DNA of 27,756 nucleotides from Pleurobrachia bachei (lineage: Eukaryota > Ctenophora > Tentaculata > Cydippida > Pleurobrachiidae), in the NCBI GenBank assembly GCA_000695325.1, contig AVPN01000291.1, positions 16,295 to 44,050 on the forward strand, given 5' to 3'. A model generated the notes under the pieces. It had not been told where the DNA came from. It worked only from the letters and a program-made list of their open reading frames with translations, and ran no database searches. The position numbers were made by a program, and so were the translations under genes. Each line of letters starts with the position of its first letter. Position 1 is the first letter of the stretch. Positions 1 through 9,600 of the stretch are shown in pieces.

Positions 1-54
<54 letters not shown>

Positions 55-80
55 ACTCTCTCTCTCTCCCCCTGTCTCCT
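1..80. repeat. (TC)n microsatellite
   Basis: A nearly pure TC dinucleotide tract fills the first about 70 bases, with a few interruptions near its right end. It lies upstream of the first gene and is cut by the window edge. Confidence 0.95.
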
Positions 81-476
81 CACTGGACAACTGCAGCCCA
101 CTCTCCCTATAATTCTAGATGATATAGTTGTCTGTCTCTTACACAATGGAAAACCCCGAATTATTACTACTGCTAGTTGAATATATGGGCAGGGGCGACG
201 TTTATGTTACAGTAGTTGTTGTACCTTGTCGGCGTTCTTTGGGTCATACAGTTCCTATTATTGATTATAGCAGCAGCAGCAGCAGCTCCTATATAGCTTC
301 TATAGAATCCCAGTTTGTAGATTGAAGTTTCCTTGTAGTAGAACGTTGTCCACTGCTCCCGTGCGGTTTAATAATTCTTCACCTGTAGTTACCAAGTGTG
401 TTCAGCATTCTATAACAATTCACCCCACCTTTCATGATAACCATGACGTGTTTTACTAGGAATGGTATTGGTAAGC
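81..476. other. upstream region of the ATF7IP-like gene
   Basis: There is no convincing gene here. A 65-codon frame at 128-325 is low in complexity (a serine run from an AGC repeat) and has no family resemblance. The stretch presumably holds the promoter and 5' UTR of the following gene. I see no clear TATA box. Confidence 0.5.
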
Positions 477-3400
477 ATGAGTAATACAGACATCGACATA
501 GAGGACCCACCCGTAAGTATAGCTAAGCTAAAGTCGGATTTTTGTCACCCCCTTCAACTTCAAAAAATCAAATACGGAACTGTTGGATTCCGATTTTAAG
601 TGTTTTAACTCACCATGGCAACTCAAAAAAAAGCATTTAGCCTGGGCGATATACTAGATGCTAACTTTATTAATTCAGGGTAATAAAAAGCGGAAGTTGT
701 CAGATAGTGGCGGATCCATATCACCAGACAACCTTGAGTCATCTGATCTTCTTGTGGCATGTAAGTTAATAAAGTAGGGAGGGCCATGAAATGTGCTCCC
801 CATCCCTCGTCTTCGAAGACGAGGGATGGGGAGAGAAGGATCCCGCCCATCCCCTAACATACAACTCTAAACCCTTCCTCTGCAAGCCGAATCTAAAGCC
901 CCCCCCCTCCTCTCCATCCCGTCCCCGAGCCATTCACGGCTCACGCACAACTCCCTTTCCTCCTTTCTATAAACCGGATCTTTAATTCTCCCCTCCCTCC
1001 CTCTCTCCCCAGGTGATGAGGACAGTAAGATGAGTTCCACCTCCTCTCCCTCACAATACCAACAGCAAGATCAGAACAACAACGGGGGAGGGTCAGGGCC
1101 ACCCTCACAACATGAAACAACCGAGACTGTGATCGATGAGGGAGATATTGATAGAGGACATCAGCAACAATCACAGCAACAGCAACAATCGCAACAGGTT
1201 CAACAGATTCAACAGCAACACCAACAAGCACAGCAGCAACATCAAGTTCAGCAAATGCAGCAGCAGCAGTTACTGAAGGTGGGTGTGGGATCTAGATTTT
1301 AGGACAATGATCCTTTTTAGGACAATTTAAATTCTTGTGAATCTTGATTTCATCTTCGGATTGGTGATCTGGTCACACAGGGTTATGAAATTGCTTTGGG
1401 TTAGAAGTGGGAGGTACAAACAACTAGATTTTTATCCCTTTTAGGATAAACTTCTTCTAAAACGCCCCTAACCCCTTCTTCTACCCCCAGGACGCCCAGA
1501 TGATAGCCAGTTCAATAGCCAGTTCGATGCCCATGTCCCTGTCTGCACCAATACCCCTCTCAGTACCCCTCCCCCCATCTCTATCCAACATGGATCAACA
1601 CCATCACCAGCAGCAGGGCCACTTTGGTCTCCAGAGGCCCCCAACAGCCCCACCCCCGGGTGGGCCACCCCTTACACCGAGCATGTTGAGTCCACAGGAG
1701 AACGGCCAGGCACCGGCCCTCAGCCTCGCTCTCATTGAGTCGCTCCTTACACAGGTTAGAAACACACGTGCTAGATAGTATAACACTGAAATCACTAACA
1801 TTTGCCTTACAAATATTAAATAAGTAAGTCAATTCAATATCTAAGTACCAAAATTACTAATGTTTTACTTATTTGTTATTTATTATTACCAAGTCCCTAT
1901 TTATTTGACTCACATATGAGATCACACCCGATACCGTCATTTTATTTTGCGCTCTGTGAGGGTTCGGTAGATCAAGTGCAATATATTCATCTGTCTAGAA
2001 CACACAGTGGTGTAAATCTCCCAGTATATCGCAATCCCTCCTATCCCTCAGCAACCATCTCACCGAGTATCCCCACACTCCCTCAACAGTACATCCCCAA
2101 TCATATCCCCACACCCCCTTACTATAACAGCCCTCCCACCCCTCAGTCGTTACTGACTAACATTCCCCAGGTGATAGTAAACCAATCGATGGGACAACAG
2201 CCGCCGGGAGCAGTACCAGGCCTACCACCCGGATCTAGCCCCCACCATCTGCTGAATGGTACTGGAGGAGGGTTTACTCCCCCTGGAAATAATGGGCCTA
2301 AACGTACACCTGGATTTCAACACTGTAAGTTGTGTATTTGAGAATCAATGATGGATAGTCCATATATTGGGGGGGGGGGTCCAGCTCTAAAAAAGGCTAA
2401 CGGTACCATGATTTTGGTCGATGGTAGCTGGTGGCGGTGCCCTAAAATCCGTAGAATCGCACTGTTCTGTGCAGATGGAACTCTCTGATGTGGTGTGAAA
2501 CTTTGTGTGTGGAAGTGAAATTGTTTCCCACCATGCTTGAACTTTCGTTAGATCTTAACTCTCTCTTTTCTTGGTGGAAACACTGTATTTGTGTCTGTGT
2601 ACTTTGCCGATGGTATAGTCTTTCTATCCATCTCACCCCCTCTCTCTCCCCCCTCTCTCTCAATGTGTGACGTGTGTTATAATGACACTATAGTCACACC
2701 ACTCTCTATTCCTCGAAAAACCCTGGTATATTCACCGAAATAGCAGTGCGATTCCCAGGGTATAATACCACCCATCTGCACCTCTGAAAGTGAAACAGAG
2801 AGTTCAGTGAAATGGGGGGGAATGAAATAACATCTTTTTCACATCATTGTTAGAGAGCTGAAGCTGCTGTATGTAGGATAAGTTTCATATTCATATTGGC
2901 ACTAACCAATATGAATATGAATGAAACTTATCCTATATACCAATTTAGTGCACCCCTACCGTTAATCTACTGATATTCTTGATCTACCGATCGAACAAAA
3001 CTCCCCTGGAGCAATAAGGGGGTAGCTGAGCTACAACCCAATACTCTTCAAATAGGACAGATTAACTAACCCACATCCCCTTTCTCTTCAGTACAAAACA
3101 ACACCGTAATGCCACTGCCAGTATCTTCACCCCTCTCGATGCAAGACGGAGGAAAGAATCTCTCTGTAAGTAAAGAATTAAGATTTTGTTTGTAAATTCA
3201 TCTGTTAAAGTGAGAGTGGACCAGATCAGAATTGGACAAGTCTGTTGTAGGTAGTAGAGATTGGCTTTCTGAGCATTTTGCGTTTTTCCCGCTCAAAATC
3301 GACCCACACATTACTGAGATACGTTTGTTATGTTGGGAGAATTCCTGCTTGATCAATATTGATCACACAGGATAGAAACAATCCTTGTGTTTTACTAACA

Positions 3401-6400
3401 CATTCTTTAAATTTCCAATATCGTGGCTTGCATTGCCCTGCTTCTTTGAATGGACATGTCATCCTCACTGCTTATATTCAAAGTGTGTTAGTAAAACACC
3501 ACGATTGTTTCTATTATGTTTTATACATACTGATTAAATAGGAGTTCTCCCAACATAACAAAAATATCTCAGTGATGGGTGGGTCGATTTTGAGCGGCAA
3601 AAACACAAAATGCTCAGAAAGCCAATCTCTACTACCTACAACAGACTTGTCCAATTCTGATCTGGTCCACTCTCACTTTAACAGATGAATTTACAAACAA
3701 AATCTTAATTCTTTACTTACAGAGAGATTCTTTCCTCCGTCTTGCATCGAGAGGGGTGAAGATACTGGCAGTGGCATTACGGTGTTGTTTTGTACTGAAG
3801 AGAAAGGGGATGTGGGTTAGTTAATCTGTCCTATTTGAAGAGTATTGGGTTGTAGCTCAGCTACCCCCTTATTGCTCCAGGGGAGTTTTGTTCGATCGGT
3901 AGATCAAGAATATCAGTAGATTAACGGTAGGGGTGCACTAAATTGGTATATAGGATAAGTTTCATTCATATTCATATTGGTTAGTGCCAATATGAATATG
4001 AAACTTATCCTACATACAGCAGCTTCAGCTCTCTAACAATGATGTGAAAAAGATGTTATTTCATTCCCCCCCATTTCACTGAACTCTCTGTTTCACTTTC
4101 AGAGGTGCAGATGGGTGGTATTATACCCTGGGAATCGCACTGCTATTTCGGTGAATATACCAGGGTTTTTCGAGGAATAGAGAGTGGTGTGACTATAGTG
4201 TCATTATAACACACGTCACACATTGAGAGAGAGGGGGGAGAGAGAGGGGGTGAGATGGATAGAAAGACTATACCATCGGCAAAGTACACAGACACAAATA
4301 CAGTGTTTCCACCAAGAAAAGAGAGAGTTAAGATCTAACGAAAGTTCAAGCATGGTGGGAAACAATTTCACTTCCACACACAAAGGGGCACACCACATCA
4401 GAGAGTTCCATCTGCACAGAACAGTGCGATTCTACGGATTTTAGGGCACCGCCACCAGCTACCATCGACCAAAATCATGGTACCGTTAGCCTTTTTTAGA
4501 GCTGGACCCCCCCCCCCAATATATGGACTATCCATCATTGATTCTCAAATACACAACTTACAGTGTTGAAATCCAGGTGTACGTTTAGGCCCATTATTTC
4601 CAGGGGGAGTAAACCCTCCTCCAGTACCATTCAGCAGATGGTGGGGGCTAGATCCGGGTGGTAGGCCTGGTACTGCTCCCGGCGGCTGTTGTCCCATCGA
4701 TTGGTTTACTATCACCTGGGGAATGTTACTACAACAAACTTGTCCAATTCTGATCCGGTCCACTCTCACTTTAAGTTAAAATCTTGTAGGAACCAGCGAT
4801 TCTTGTTCGATCTTGATCTTTAGGTTATAACTAAAGATCAATATCGATATTTTGAAGAAATCGAGAAGAATCGCCGGTTCATAAAATCTTGTCAAATTTT
4901 ATAGTTATCATATCTAAGAGAGGAGCATCTTTCTGTAAGTTTTGTATCTGACAAAATATGTTCTAGTTATCTAAATTTGTATGCCACTTTTGTGGTGAGA
5001 GAGATAGAGGGCAATGTCACTTCCTCAGAAGGGGGAGAGGGGATGGTTAAATGGCTAGACTTTCTACTGCATTTGTATGCAGTACTGTAAACAGTTATTA
5101 CAGTTTAATAGTTTAACTACTATAACAGGGAAGAGAGGGGGAGGAGGTTGATTTTATCGTTTCACAATCTCATGCTCCCTCTCTCAAGTTGTTGAGTACT
5201 CAGTTGCTCACCAAATCCTGCAGCTGAATTTAGTAATAATTGCAACTAACCCCATTTCCCTTTCCTAGGTGCCCATCGGTATAAACTGTCCCAGATGCAA
5301 GAAACTGGTTGGACCTGGCGAGGACTTTATCTCCCATCTCGTTACCCAACATGACTTCTCAGAACCCCGAAACCCACCAATCACCAAAGTTGATTTCGGT
5401 AGTCAGGCTGGTCTTGGTACTACAACAGGTTGGAGGTACTTGCGGAGCAAGAATACTGGAACTCAGACGTTGTTGGCTATGATTGGTACGAAGGATGGGG
5501 TGGGACCGGGTGATCAGGGAACCGGGGCCCCTCATCCACCTGCTAGTCCCTCTCCACTGGCTGGTGGGGTGCCAAAGATTCCTGCTAAATATGAGGGTAA
5601 GTTGACTCTGCATACCAAATAGACTGCCTAGGACTCTAGGACAAAGACTCTGTCATTTCTACTTTAATAGATAGGATAGTCCAAAAGCTAGTTACTCTTG
5701 GTGGTCCTCGGGGTCCTGGAGTTCTAGGACCTGACTTCTTTCTATTCTGCTATCTATTCTGCTATCTAATCTATAAGCTTTTAAAATGTACCTTTATTTC
5801 AGACCCACAGAACCTGTATGAATCTGCACGTGCTACAGCAGCAGGACTTCTCTCATTCGTGTTCGGAAACCCTGATATTAACAACCAGTTTAAATCTTTT
5901 ACAGTCAACCCCAGTGTGGGACCACCCACCATCGTATCACCCAAAAAACAGGTTGGTGTTTCATAGGAGTTGGGGACAGTTCAGGGGATTTGTATGGGCA
6001 CAAGTAGCCAACTAATAAGGAACTAGGGACTAGTATTGGGGAGACAGTGCGGTCCGGACTCCTGTCTCCCGGAGAAGCATGTCCAATAATTCAACTCCCC
6101 ATCGTGTTTTTCAGTACCCGATGGGATTTCAGCGTCCCACACCAGTACCCCAAGGGCCGGTAGCTCCAGTCAAAGTTTCACCATTCCCCCAGGGAGTGCC
6201 TCCCAATCTATCAGTTATGCATCAGGTACGTGAATTGTCGCACATGCTTGTTTCGCTCGCTAGATCAAAATAATCTCTAGATTAAAACTCTCGAGCTCTC
6301 CTCACGGTTCATGCTTGTAAATGTAGTTTAGAATTGGATTGTAGCCCAACGACTGACTCAGAGCCTAGGAGGAAGAAAAGTCTAGAGCTAGAAGCACGTG

Positions 6401-9167
6401 CCCCCTGTATAATAGGACACACCCAGATACATGTGTAAAGTTTTACACATAATATTCCCAACTCTAACAATTATCACTCTTCTTCAGAATGAGAAGTTAG
6501 CCCAGCTCCACTCGTTTAGAGCTCAACAAGCCATGATCAAACAACAACAACATTCACAACAACAACAGCAACAACAACACCAACAAGCACAATTACAGGT
6601 AAAATCCTGATTTTGTTATTCCTAGATGAACAGGTTTCGATTGGAATCTGTCAATGCTCTGACAAGTTGGAAATTTTGCCCAAGCTTGGCCATGTGCTGA
6701 ATGCCCCCTAGTTCTGTTACATCCTGGTCCCTCTCCTATCAGACACGTCAGACCCATGAGCAAATTCCTTATCCCATATTGACCCCCACCCCATCCTAAT
6801 TAATCCTATTAATATGATCACGTATCGGTATGGTGACCTCCCTCCCCCCCCAATATTATAACCCATTTAAGTAATGACCCCTCCTATCCTACCAGGCAGC
6901 AGCAGCAGCTAAACACCGTATGGTGACGTCAGTGGCCTCAATGCAGGGTCTGCAGGGACACCCCCAACCTAGTCCCATCCACTCAATACCCATGGCACCA
7001 GTCCAAGTATCAGTGCTACAACAGAACAAACCAGGCATGGGACCGATATCTTTCTCTTCCGCCCCCATCCACTCGATGAACCAAATAAAAGGTATGGACA
7101 AACAGGGTTGAGAGGGGTAATGCTCTCTTTTTTCGGAGCGTGCTCGAGCAAACTTCTAGCAGTAGCCGCGTGCTCGAGCACACGTGCGCGGCGCTCCCTC
7201 TCACTCTCAGTCACGTGACCTTTCATACAAAATATAGGGGGAGAGCGTGTTGTAGAGAGCGCGCGAAGCTATGGTTAGCATTTCAATAGCCGCTGACCAG
7301 AGCACTCTCGTAAAAAGAGCCGCGCAGGGGATACCACAGCCCGCTCCGAAAATGCCGCATAACAGCTGGACCGAGCTGTTATTATTTGTTGTAGGTGTAG
7401 TAACGTAGGGTAACCCATAGTGGTTACCAATGATGGGGTACTGAGAGGGGCTGGACGGAGCTGTTATTACACAATGCTGCGAAATGCCACTTTTGTTCGG
7501 TTTGAATTTCGAGTGTTTCAGCCTAAAAACTAATTTTTGATATTTGGTTCAGCTTGAAGAGCCGGACCAGATGGACTATTCAAAAAGCGCCTTTGCTCAC
7601 GCCTTCCTGGAGAAAAATGAGGTTAACTTTTTGCCCAAAACGGGTGTTAACCTCAATAAATCAAAGCCACACCCCATCTATACTTTAAATTTGTTGTACA
7701 GTTACTTGGGACTGTACTTGCCAAGTTCCAAGGCCCAGTTTTAAGATATCTTGTTTGGAAATTCCGCTAGGCCTGACGAAATTGTTATGAAATAATCGCA
7801 AAAATGTCACTTTTGGGATATAATGTTAACCTCTAAAATTTAGTCAATGGCTTGATGTAGGGCTGTCAAATTGCATACAAACTATCCCGCTGATGTGATT
7901 TAACTATTAGAACAGGTTTCATGGTCTTATGACTTTCATTCTTTGATTTATTGAGGTTAACACCCGTTTTGGGCAAAAAGTTAACCTCATTTTTCTCCAG
8001 GAAGGCGTGAGCAAAGGCGCTTTTTGAATAGTCCATCTGGTCCGGCTCTTCAAGCTGAACCAAATATCAAAAATTAGTTTTTAGGCTGAAACACTCGAAA
8101 TTCAAACCGACCGTCGCAGCATTGTGTATTATTTGACAGACTTGTTGTTGCAGTGACCCATACTGAAGAAACTTTCATGGTTGCCACTTGCCAATGATTT
8201 AGAAACCCTCTGATCCCTCCCTAACCCTCTCATCTCTCCACAGATCAGACAACTCTCTCAGTGGTGGACGAAGGTAGTGAAAACCCAATCAAAGACTGCA
8301 TTCCCAAGGTATTTTATTATTCCTTCTAATGATTCCTAATTATTTGTACTAAATGTAAATTCAATATCATATTTATACAACTGGTACCCGGTCTAACGAT
8401 ATCTAGTTTCTATTCTGTACTCCATCATTAACGCCCTTACGTTATTCATATTGCAGGCAACTGTCAATTGCGACAAATTGCCGCAATTAACAGTTATTAA
8501 TTCATAACTGTCAATTGCGGCGTAAATATGTGGGCGTGAATTACCTCAAACGTGTTAGATATCGACCTCTCACTTGATCAGAGAAGAGATGCTGGCATCT
8601 CGTTTTATAAGTTCTCATAACATATTATAATGTGTCTCTAGTGGCTTGTAAACAACCCACATGTTACCGAATCAGGTACGGGCGTCCCTAGTAAACGGTG
8701 ACATTCAGCTGATGTGGACGTTAGCGGGGGATGAAACAAAGTGTACGGGATATGAACTATTCGCGTTTATGGGACCCATACCACCACCTGTTAACTGCGG
8801 CTGGACAGAGGTTAGTACAGTCAATCATGCCCCCCTAGTATTACTAAAGGGGGCACACAACCTGTCAGTGTCCGCAGACCCCATCTGTCGTAAGCCCAAT
8901 TTGTGAATCAAATCGGGGTCTGGCGCCGCTAGACAGAGCACAACAACAGTCTTGATTTGTTTCCCTTATACACCACTCACTGTTTTGTCTTGTCTAACAC
9001 CCCCTCTCTCCCTCTCTCAGGTTGGCTCAGTAAAGGCCCTCCCTATGCCAATGGCAGTGACACTATCACAGTTCAGTAAAGGTTGCTCCTACCACTTTGC
9101 TGTACGGGCAGTAGCAGGAAACGGCTACAAAGGACCCTTTAGTGATACATGCTCTATTAGGTTATAG
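477..9167 (+). CDS. ATF7IP: ATF7IP/MCAF-like nuclear protein with C-terminal FN3 domain
   Basis: Fourteen exons keep phase throughout: 477-512, 679-760, 1013-1278, 1491-1754, 2090-2324, 3092-3165, 5269-5596, 5803-5951, 6115-6225, 6488-6598, 6896-7091, 8244-8308, 8676-8810, 9021-9167 (about 732 aa). The best family marker is the last exon: VGSVKALPMPMAVTLSQF followed by YHFAVRAVAGNGYKGPF matches the fibronectin-III domain that ends ATF7IP (MCAF1), which in vertebrates binds MBD1 while the protein stabilises SETDB1 for H3K9 methylation. The start ATG is followed by an acidic stretch, then KKRK (likely nuclear signal), a glutamine-rich segment (about residues 60-128), proline-rich linkers, a C2H2-like finger (C326, C329, H342, H347) and a second Q-rich run. 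The start of exon 5 is the least certain boundary: 2090 is the acceptor that keeps phase. The SETDB1-binding helix region was not recognised. Family assignment is firm for the FN3 end and inferred for the rest. Confidence 0.72.
796..833. repeat. 38-bp perfect palindrome
   Basis: In the intron between exons 2 and 3 of the ATF7IP-like gene, CTCCCCATCCCTCGTCTTC is followed at once by its exact reverse complement with no spacer. It would extrude as a cruciform in DNA or form a hairpin in the pre-mRNA. Confidence 0.97.
1013..1278 (+). CDS. ATF7IP: glutamine-rich exon 3 of the ATF7IP-like gene
   Basis: This exon encodes an S/Q/N-rich low-complexity segment built mainly from CAG/CAA codons, ending at LLK before the donor GTGGGT. 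The mixed CAG and CAA codons show it is not a fresh pure expansion. Such tracts are common in animal transcriptional co-regulators. Confidence 0.75.
1755..2089 (+). other. intron 4 of the ATF7IP-like gene
   Basis: AT-rich intron with no gene or repeat that I can see. The reading frame at 1916-2089 is open into exon 5, so an earlier acceptor is possible in principle (AG at 1971, 2007, 2033 or 2051), but each would break phase with exon 4. Confidence 0.45.
2870..2940. repeat. short AT-rich stem-loop, also present in the right arm
   Basis: GGATAAGTTTCATATTCATA runs into a 6-base loop and then its near-exact complement, giving a stem of about 28 bp. The mirror copy lies at about 3946-4016 in the right arm. 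It looks like a small fold-back relic in intron 5 that was carried along in the larger duplication. Confidence 0.8.
3209..3255 (+). repeat. 46-bp repeat block, end of a fold-back element (copy 1)
   Basis: The block runs from TTAAAGTGAGAGTGG to TTGGACAAGTCTGTTGTAG. The same block lies inverted at about 3632-3678 and again at 4730-4775, and a looser version is near 16891-16918. The copies have the form expected of the terminal repeat of one non-autonomous DNA element in this intron. TTAA sits at both outer tips. Confidence 0.7.
3721..3794 (-). pseudogene. antisense copy of ATF7IP-like exon 6
   Basis: The reverse complement of exon 6 (3092-3165), with its acceptor and donor signals, lies in the right arm of the palindrome inside the intron that follows exon 6. 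It points against the gene and so cannot be spliced into the normal mRNA. It appears identical or nearly so to the sense exon. Confidence 0.85.
4562..4728 (-). pseudogene. truncated antisense copy of ATF7IP-like exon 5
   Basis: This is the reverse complement of 2158-2324. The first 68 bases of the real exon are missing and are replaced at the junction by the block at 4729-4775. It is still open as a reading frame on the minus strand, because it is a recent copy, but it is not an independent gene. Confidence 0.85.
4730..4775 (-). repeat. 46-bp repeat block at the outer edge of the palindrome
   Basis: The sequence CTACAACAAACTTGTCCAAT to CTCTCACTTTAA is a third copy of the block at 3209-3255, in the orientation of 3632-3678 but with small differences. 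It abuts the palindrome exactly. It is best read as the original right end of the older fold-back element, displaced outwards by the inverted duplication. Confidence 0.7.
4777..4892. mobile_element. 94-bp stem-loop insertion with 11-bp target duplication
   Basis: The direct repeat TAAAATCTTGT occurs at 4777-4787 and 4882-4892. Between them lies an imperfect inverted repeat (AGGAACC..GCGATTCTTG against GAAGAATCGCCGGTTC, with CTTTAG/CTAAAG near the loop). This is the form of a tiny non-autonomous DNA transposon. The superfamily is unknown. Confidence 0.7.
4893..5268 (+). other. end of intron 6 of the ATF7IP-like gene
   Basis: AT-rich intron sequence ending in a good polypyrimidine tract and TTTCCTAG acceptor. 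Apart from short A/G-rich stretches I see nothing coding or repeated. Confidence 0.5.
5269..5596 (+). CDS. ATF7IP: exon 7 of the ATF7IP-like gene: C2H2-like zinc finger
   Basis: The exon opens with NCPRCKKLVGPGEDFISHLV then TQHD: C-x2-C-x12-H-x4-H, the classical C2H2 spacing. The rest is G/P-rich linker. Zinc binding is inferred from spacing only. A zinc finger is not part of the known vertebrate ATF7IP layout. Confidence 0.7.
7131..7353. mobile_element. possible CpG-rich MITE with 11-bp terminal inverted repeat
   Basis: TTTTCGGAGCG near 7129-7139 matches CGCTCCGAAAA near 7343-7354 in inverse. Inside are two copies of GTGCTCGAGCA and the palindrome GTCACGTGAC. No clear target duplication is visible, so this could be a chance inverted repeat in a CpG-rich patch. 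Confidence 0.4.
7470..8126. mobile_element. 657-bp fold-back/MITE-type element
   Basis: Long terminal inverted repeats (about 7470-7667 and 7943-8126) start CACAATGCTGCGA and are close to identical over about 165 bp, with one short indel near the tips. The middle (about 275 bp) is AT-rich and has no transposase. Both sides carry the direct repeat TATTA (7465-7469, 8127-8131), a candidate 5-bp target duplication. Matching 41-codon reading frames in the two arms are mirror images of the repeat, not genes. Confidence 0.85.
8309..8675 (+). other. intron 12 of the ATF7IP-like gene with a small inverted/direct repeat
   Basis: At 8459-8521 AACTGTCAATTGCG occurs twice, with its inverse CGCAATTAACAGTT between them, so two alternative hairpins are possible. 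The rest is unremarkable AT-rich intron. Confidence 0.6.
8676..9167 (+). CDS. ATF7IP: exons 13-14: FN3 domain of the ATF7IP-like protein
   Basis: The two exons (8676-8810, 9021-9167) together encode one fibronectin-III fold. VRASLVNGDIQLMWTL forms the first strands, TGYELFAFMG the C strand, VGSVKALPMPMAVTLSQF the family signature, and YHFAVRAVAGNGYKGPFSD the F-G region. The protein stops three residues later (IRL), at the same place as vertebrate ATF7IP relatives end. The intron between them carries a copy of the short GC-rich repeat. Confidence 0.85.
8875..8938 (+). repeat. short GC-rich dispersed repeat, copy A
   Basis: AGACCCCATCTG .. GAATCAAATCGGGGTCTGG then CGCCGCTAGACAGAG. It shares the order GACCCCATCTGAGCGCA / GAATCAAATTGGGGTCTGG / CGCCGCCAGA with copies at 9536, 9960 and 11932. 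It lies in the last intron of the ATF7IP-like gene. Confidence 0.75.
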
Positions 9168-9535
9168 GGGGATTCAGACAATCGTAGACACTTCATATTG
9201 GGTTGTGATGCCTACAGAGACAGAGACAGAGAAAGAAGCAGAGAAAGTAGAGTGCTAGAGAGTGTTGTGTTCTCCTAATATTTTTGGCGATTGTGGAGTA
9301 ATAAGGGGTCCGGGTAGTACTCAACAAATATGGGTGACAGGTGACCGGATTTCAGAGGCACCGTGTCAGTTGCAGCAGATGATGTTTTTAAAATTTCTGT
9401 CTATTTATTATGTTAGTATGTAGTAGTATTTTTACGTCCCCTCGTGTATGTCAGTTTTACTGTCACTTTTTGTGCCGCTACATAATATGTGTTACAGCTA
9501 ATTAACAGTCAAAGCTCAAGCTGTACCTGGAGTTG

Positions 9536-9600
9536 CGGACCCTATCTGAGCGCACCGCTTTGGTAATCAAATTGGGGTCTGTCGCCGCCAGAGACTGAGA
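9536..9600 (+). repeat. short GC-rich dispersed repeat, copy B
   Basis: GGACCCTATCTGAGCGCACC, then GGTAATCAAATTGGGGTCTG, then TCGCCGCCAGAGACTGAG. Same order and orientation as copy A. It lies about 370 bases after the stop of the ATF7IP-like gene. Confidence 0.75.

Larger units (their letters stand above)
2158..4728. repeat. 2.57-kb inverted duplication (palindrome) with two host exons
   Basis: Arms are 2158-3403 and 3483-4728, separated by a 79-base spacer. Paired positions sum to 6886 at the outer ends, at both exon borders and at the inner ends, so there is no net length change along about 1.25 kb. Outer parts differ at only a few sites (for example near 2497 against 4389), while the inner about 120 bases on each side are visibly more diverged. 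The left arm holds exons 5 (from its middle) and 6 of the ATF7IP-like gene. The right arm, in the following intron, carries both in antisense. The copy of exon 5 is truncated, which makes the left arm the original. Confidence 0.93.
7092..8243 (+). other. intron 11 of the ATF7IP-like gene, filled by two element-like repeats
   Basis: The 1.15-kb intron contains a CpG-rich segment bounded by an 11-bp inverted repeat (7131-7353) and a 657-bp fold-back element (7470-8126). A short direct repeat CTGGACSGAGCTGTTATTA occurs at about 7369 and 7451. No coding exon was found. Confidence 0.6.

Noticed and set aside
128-325. 65-codon frame in the 5' flank
   Set aside because: It contains a serine run from a trinucleotide repeat and has no similarity to any protein family I know.
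2442-4444. Pairs of identical short frames at 2442-2663 / 4223-4444 and 2488-2670 / 4216-4398
   Set aside because: They are mirror images created by the two arms of the inverted duplication and lie in intron sequence with no family resemblance.
6040-6076. GGGAGACAG / CTGTCTCCC hairpin in intron 8 of the ATF7IP-like gene
   Set aside because: A 9-10-bp stem is within what chance gives over this length, and there are no target duplications or repeats of it.
7544-8063. Two frames sharing 41 residues (starting MVQLEEPDQMDYSKSAFAHA) in opposite directions
   Set aside because: Both are the terminal inverted repeat of the 657-bp fold-back element read inwards. No transposase motif is present.
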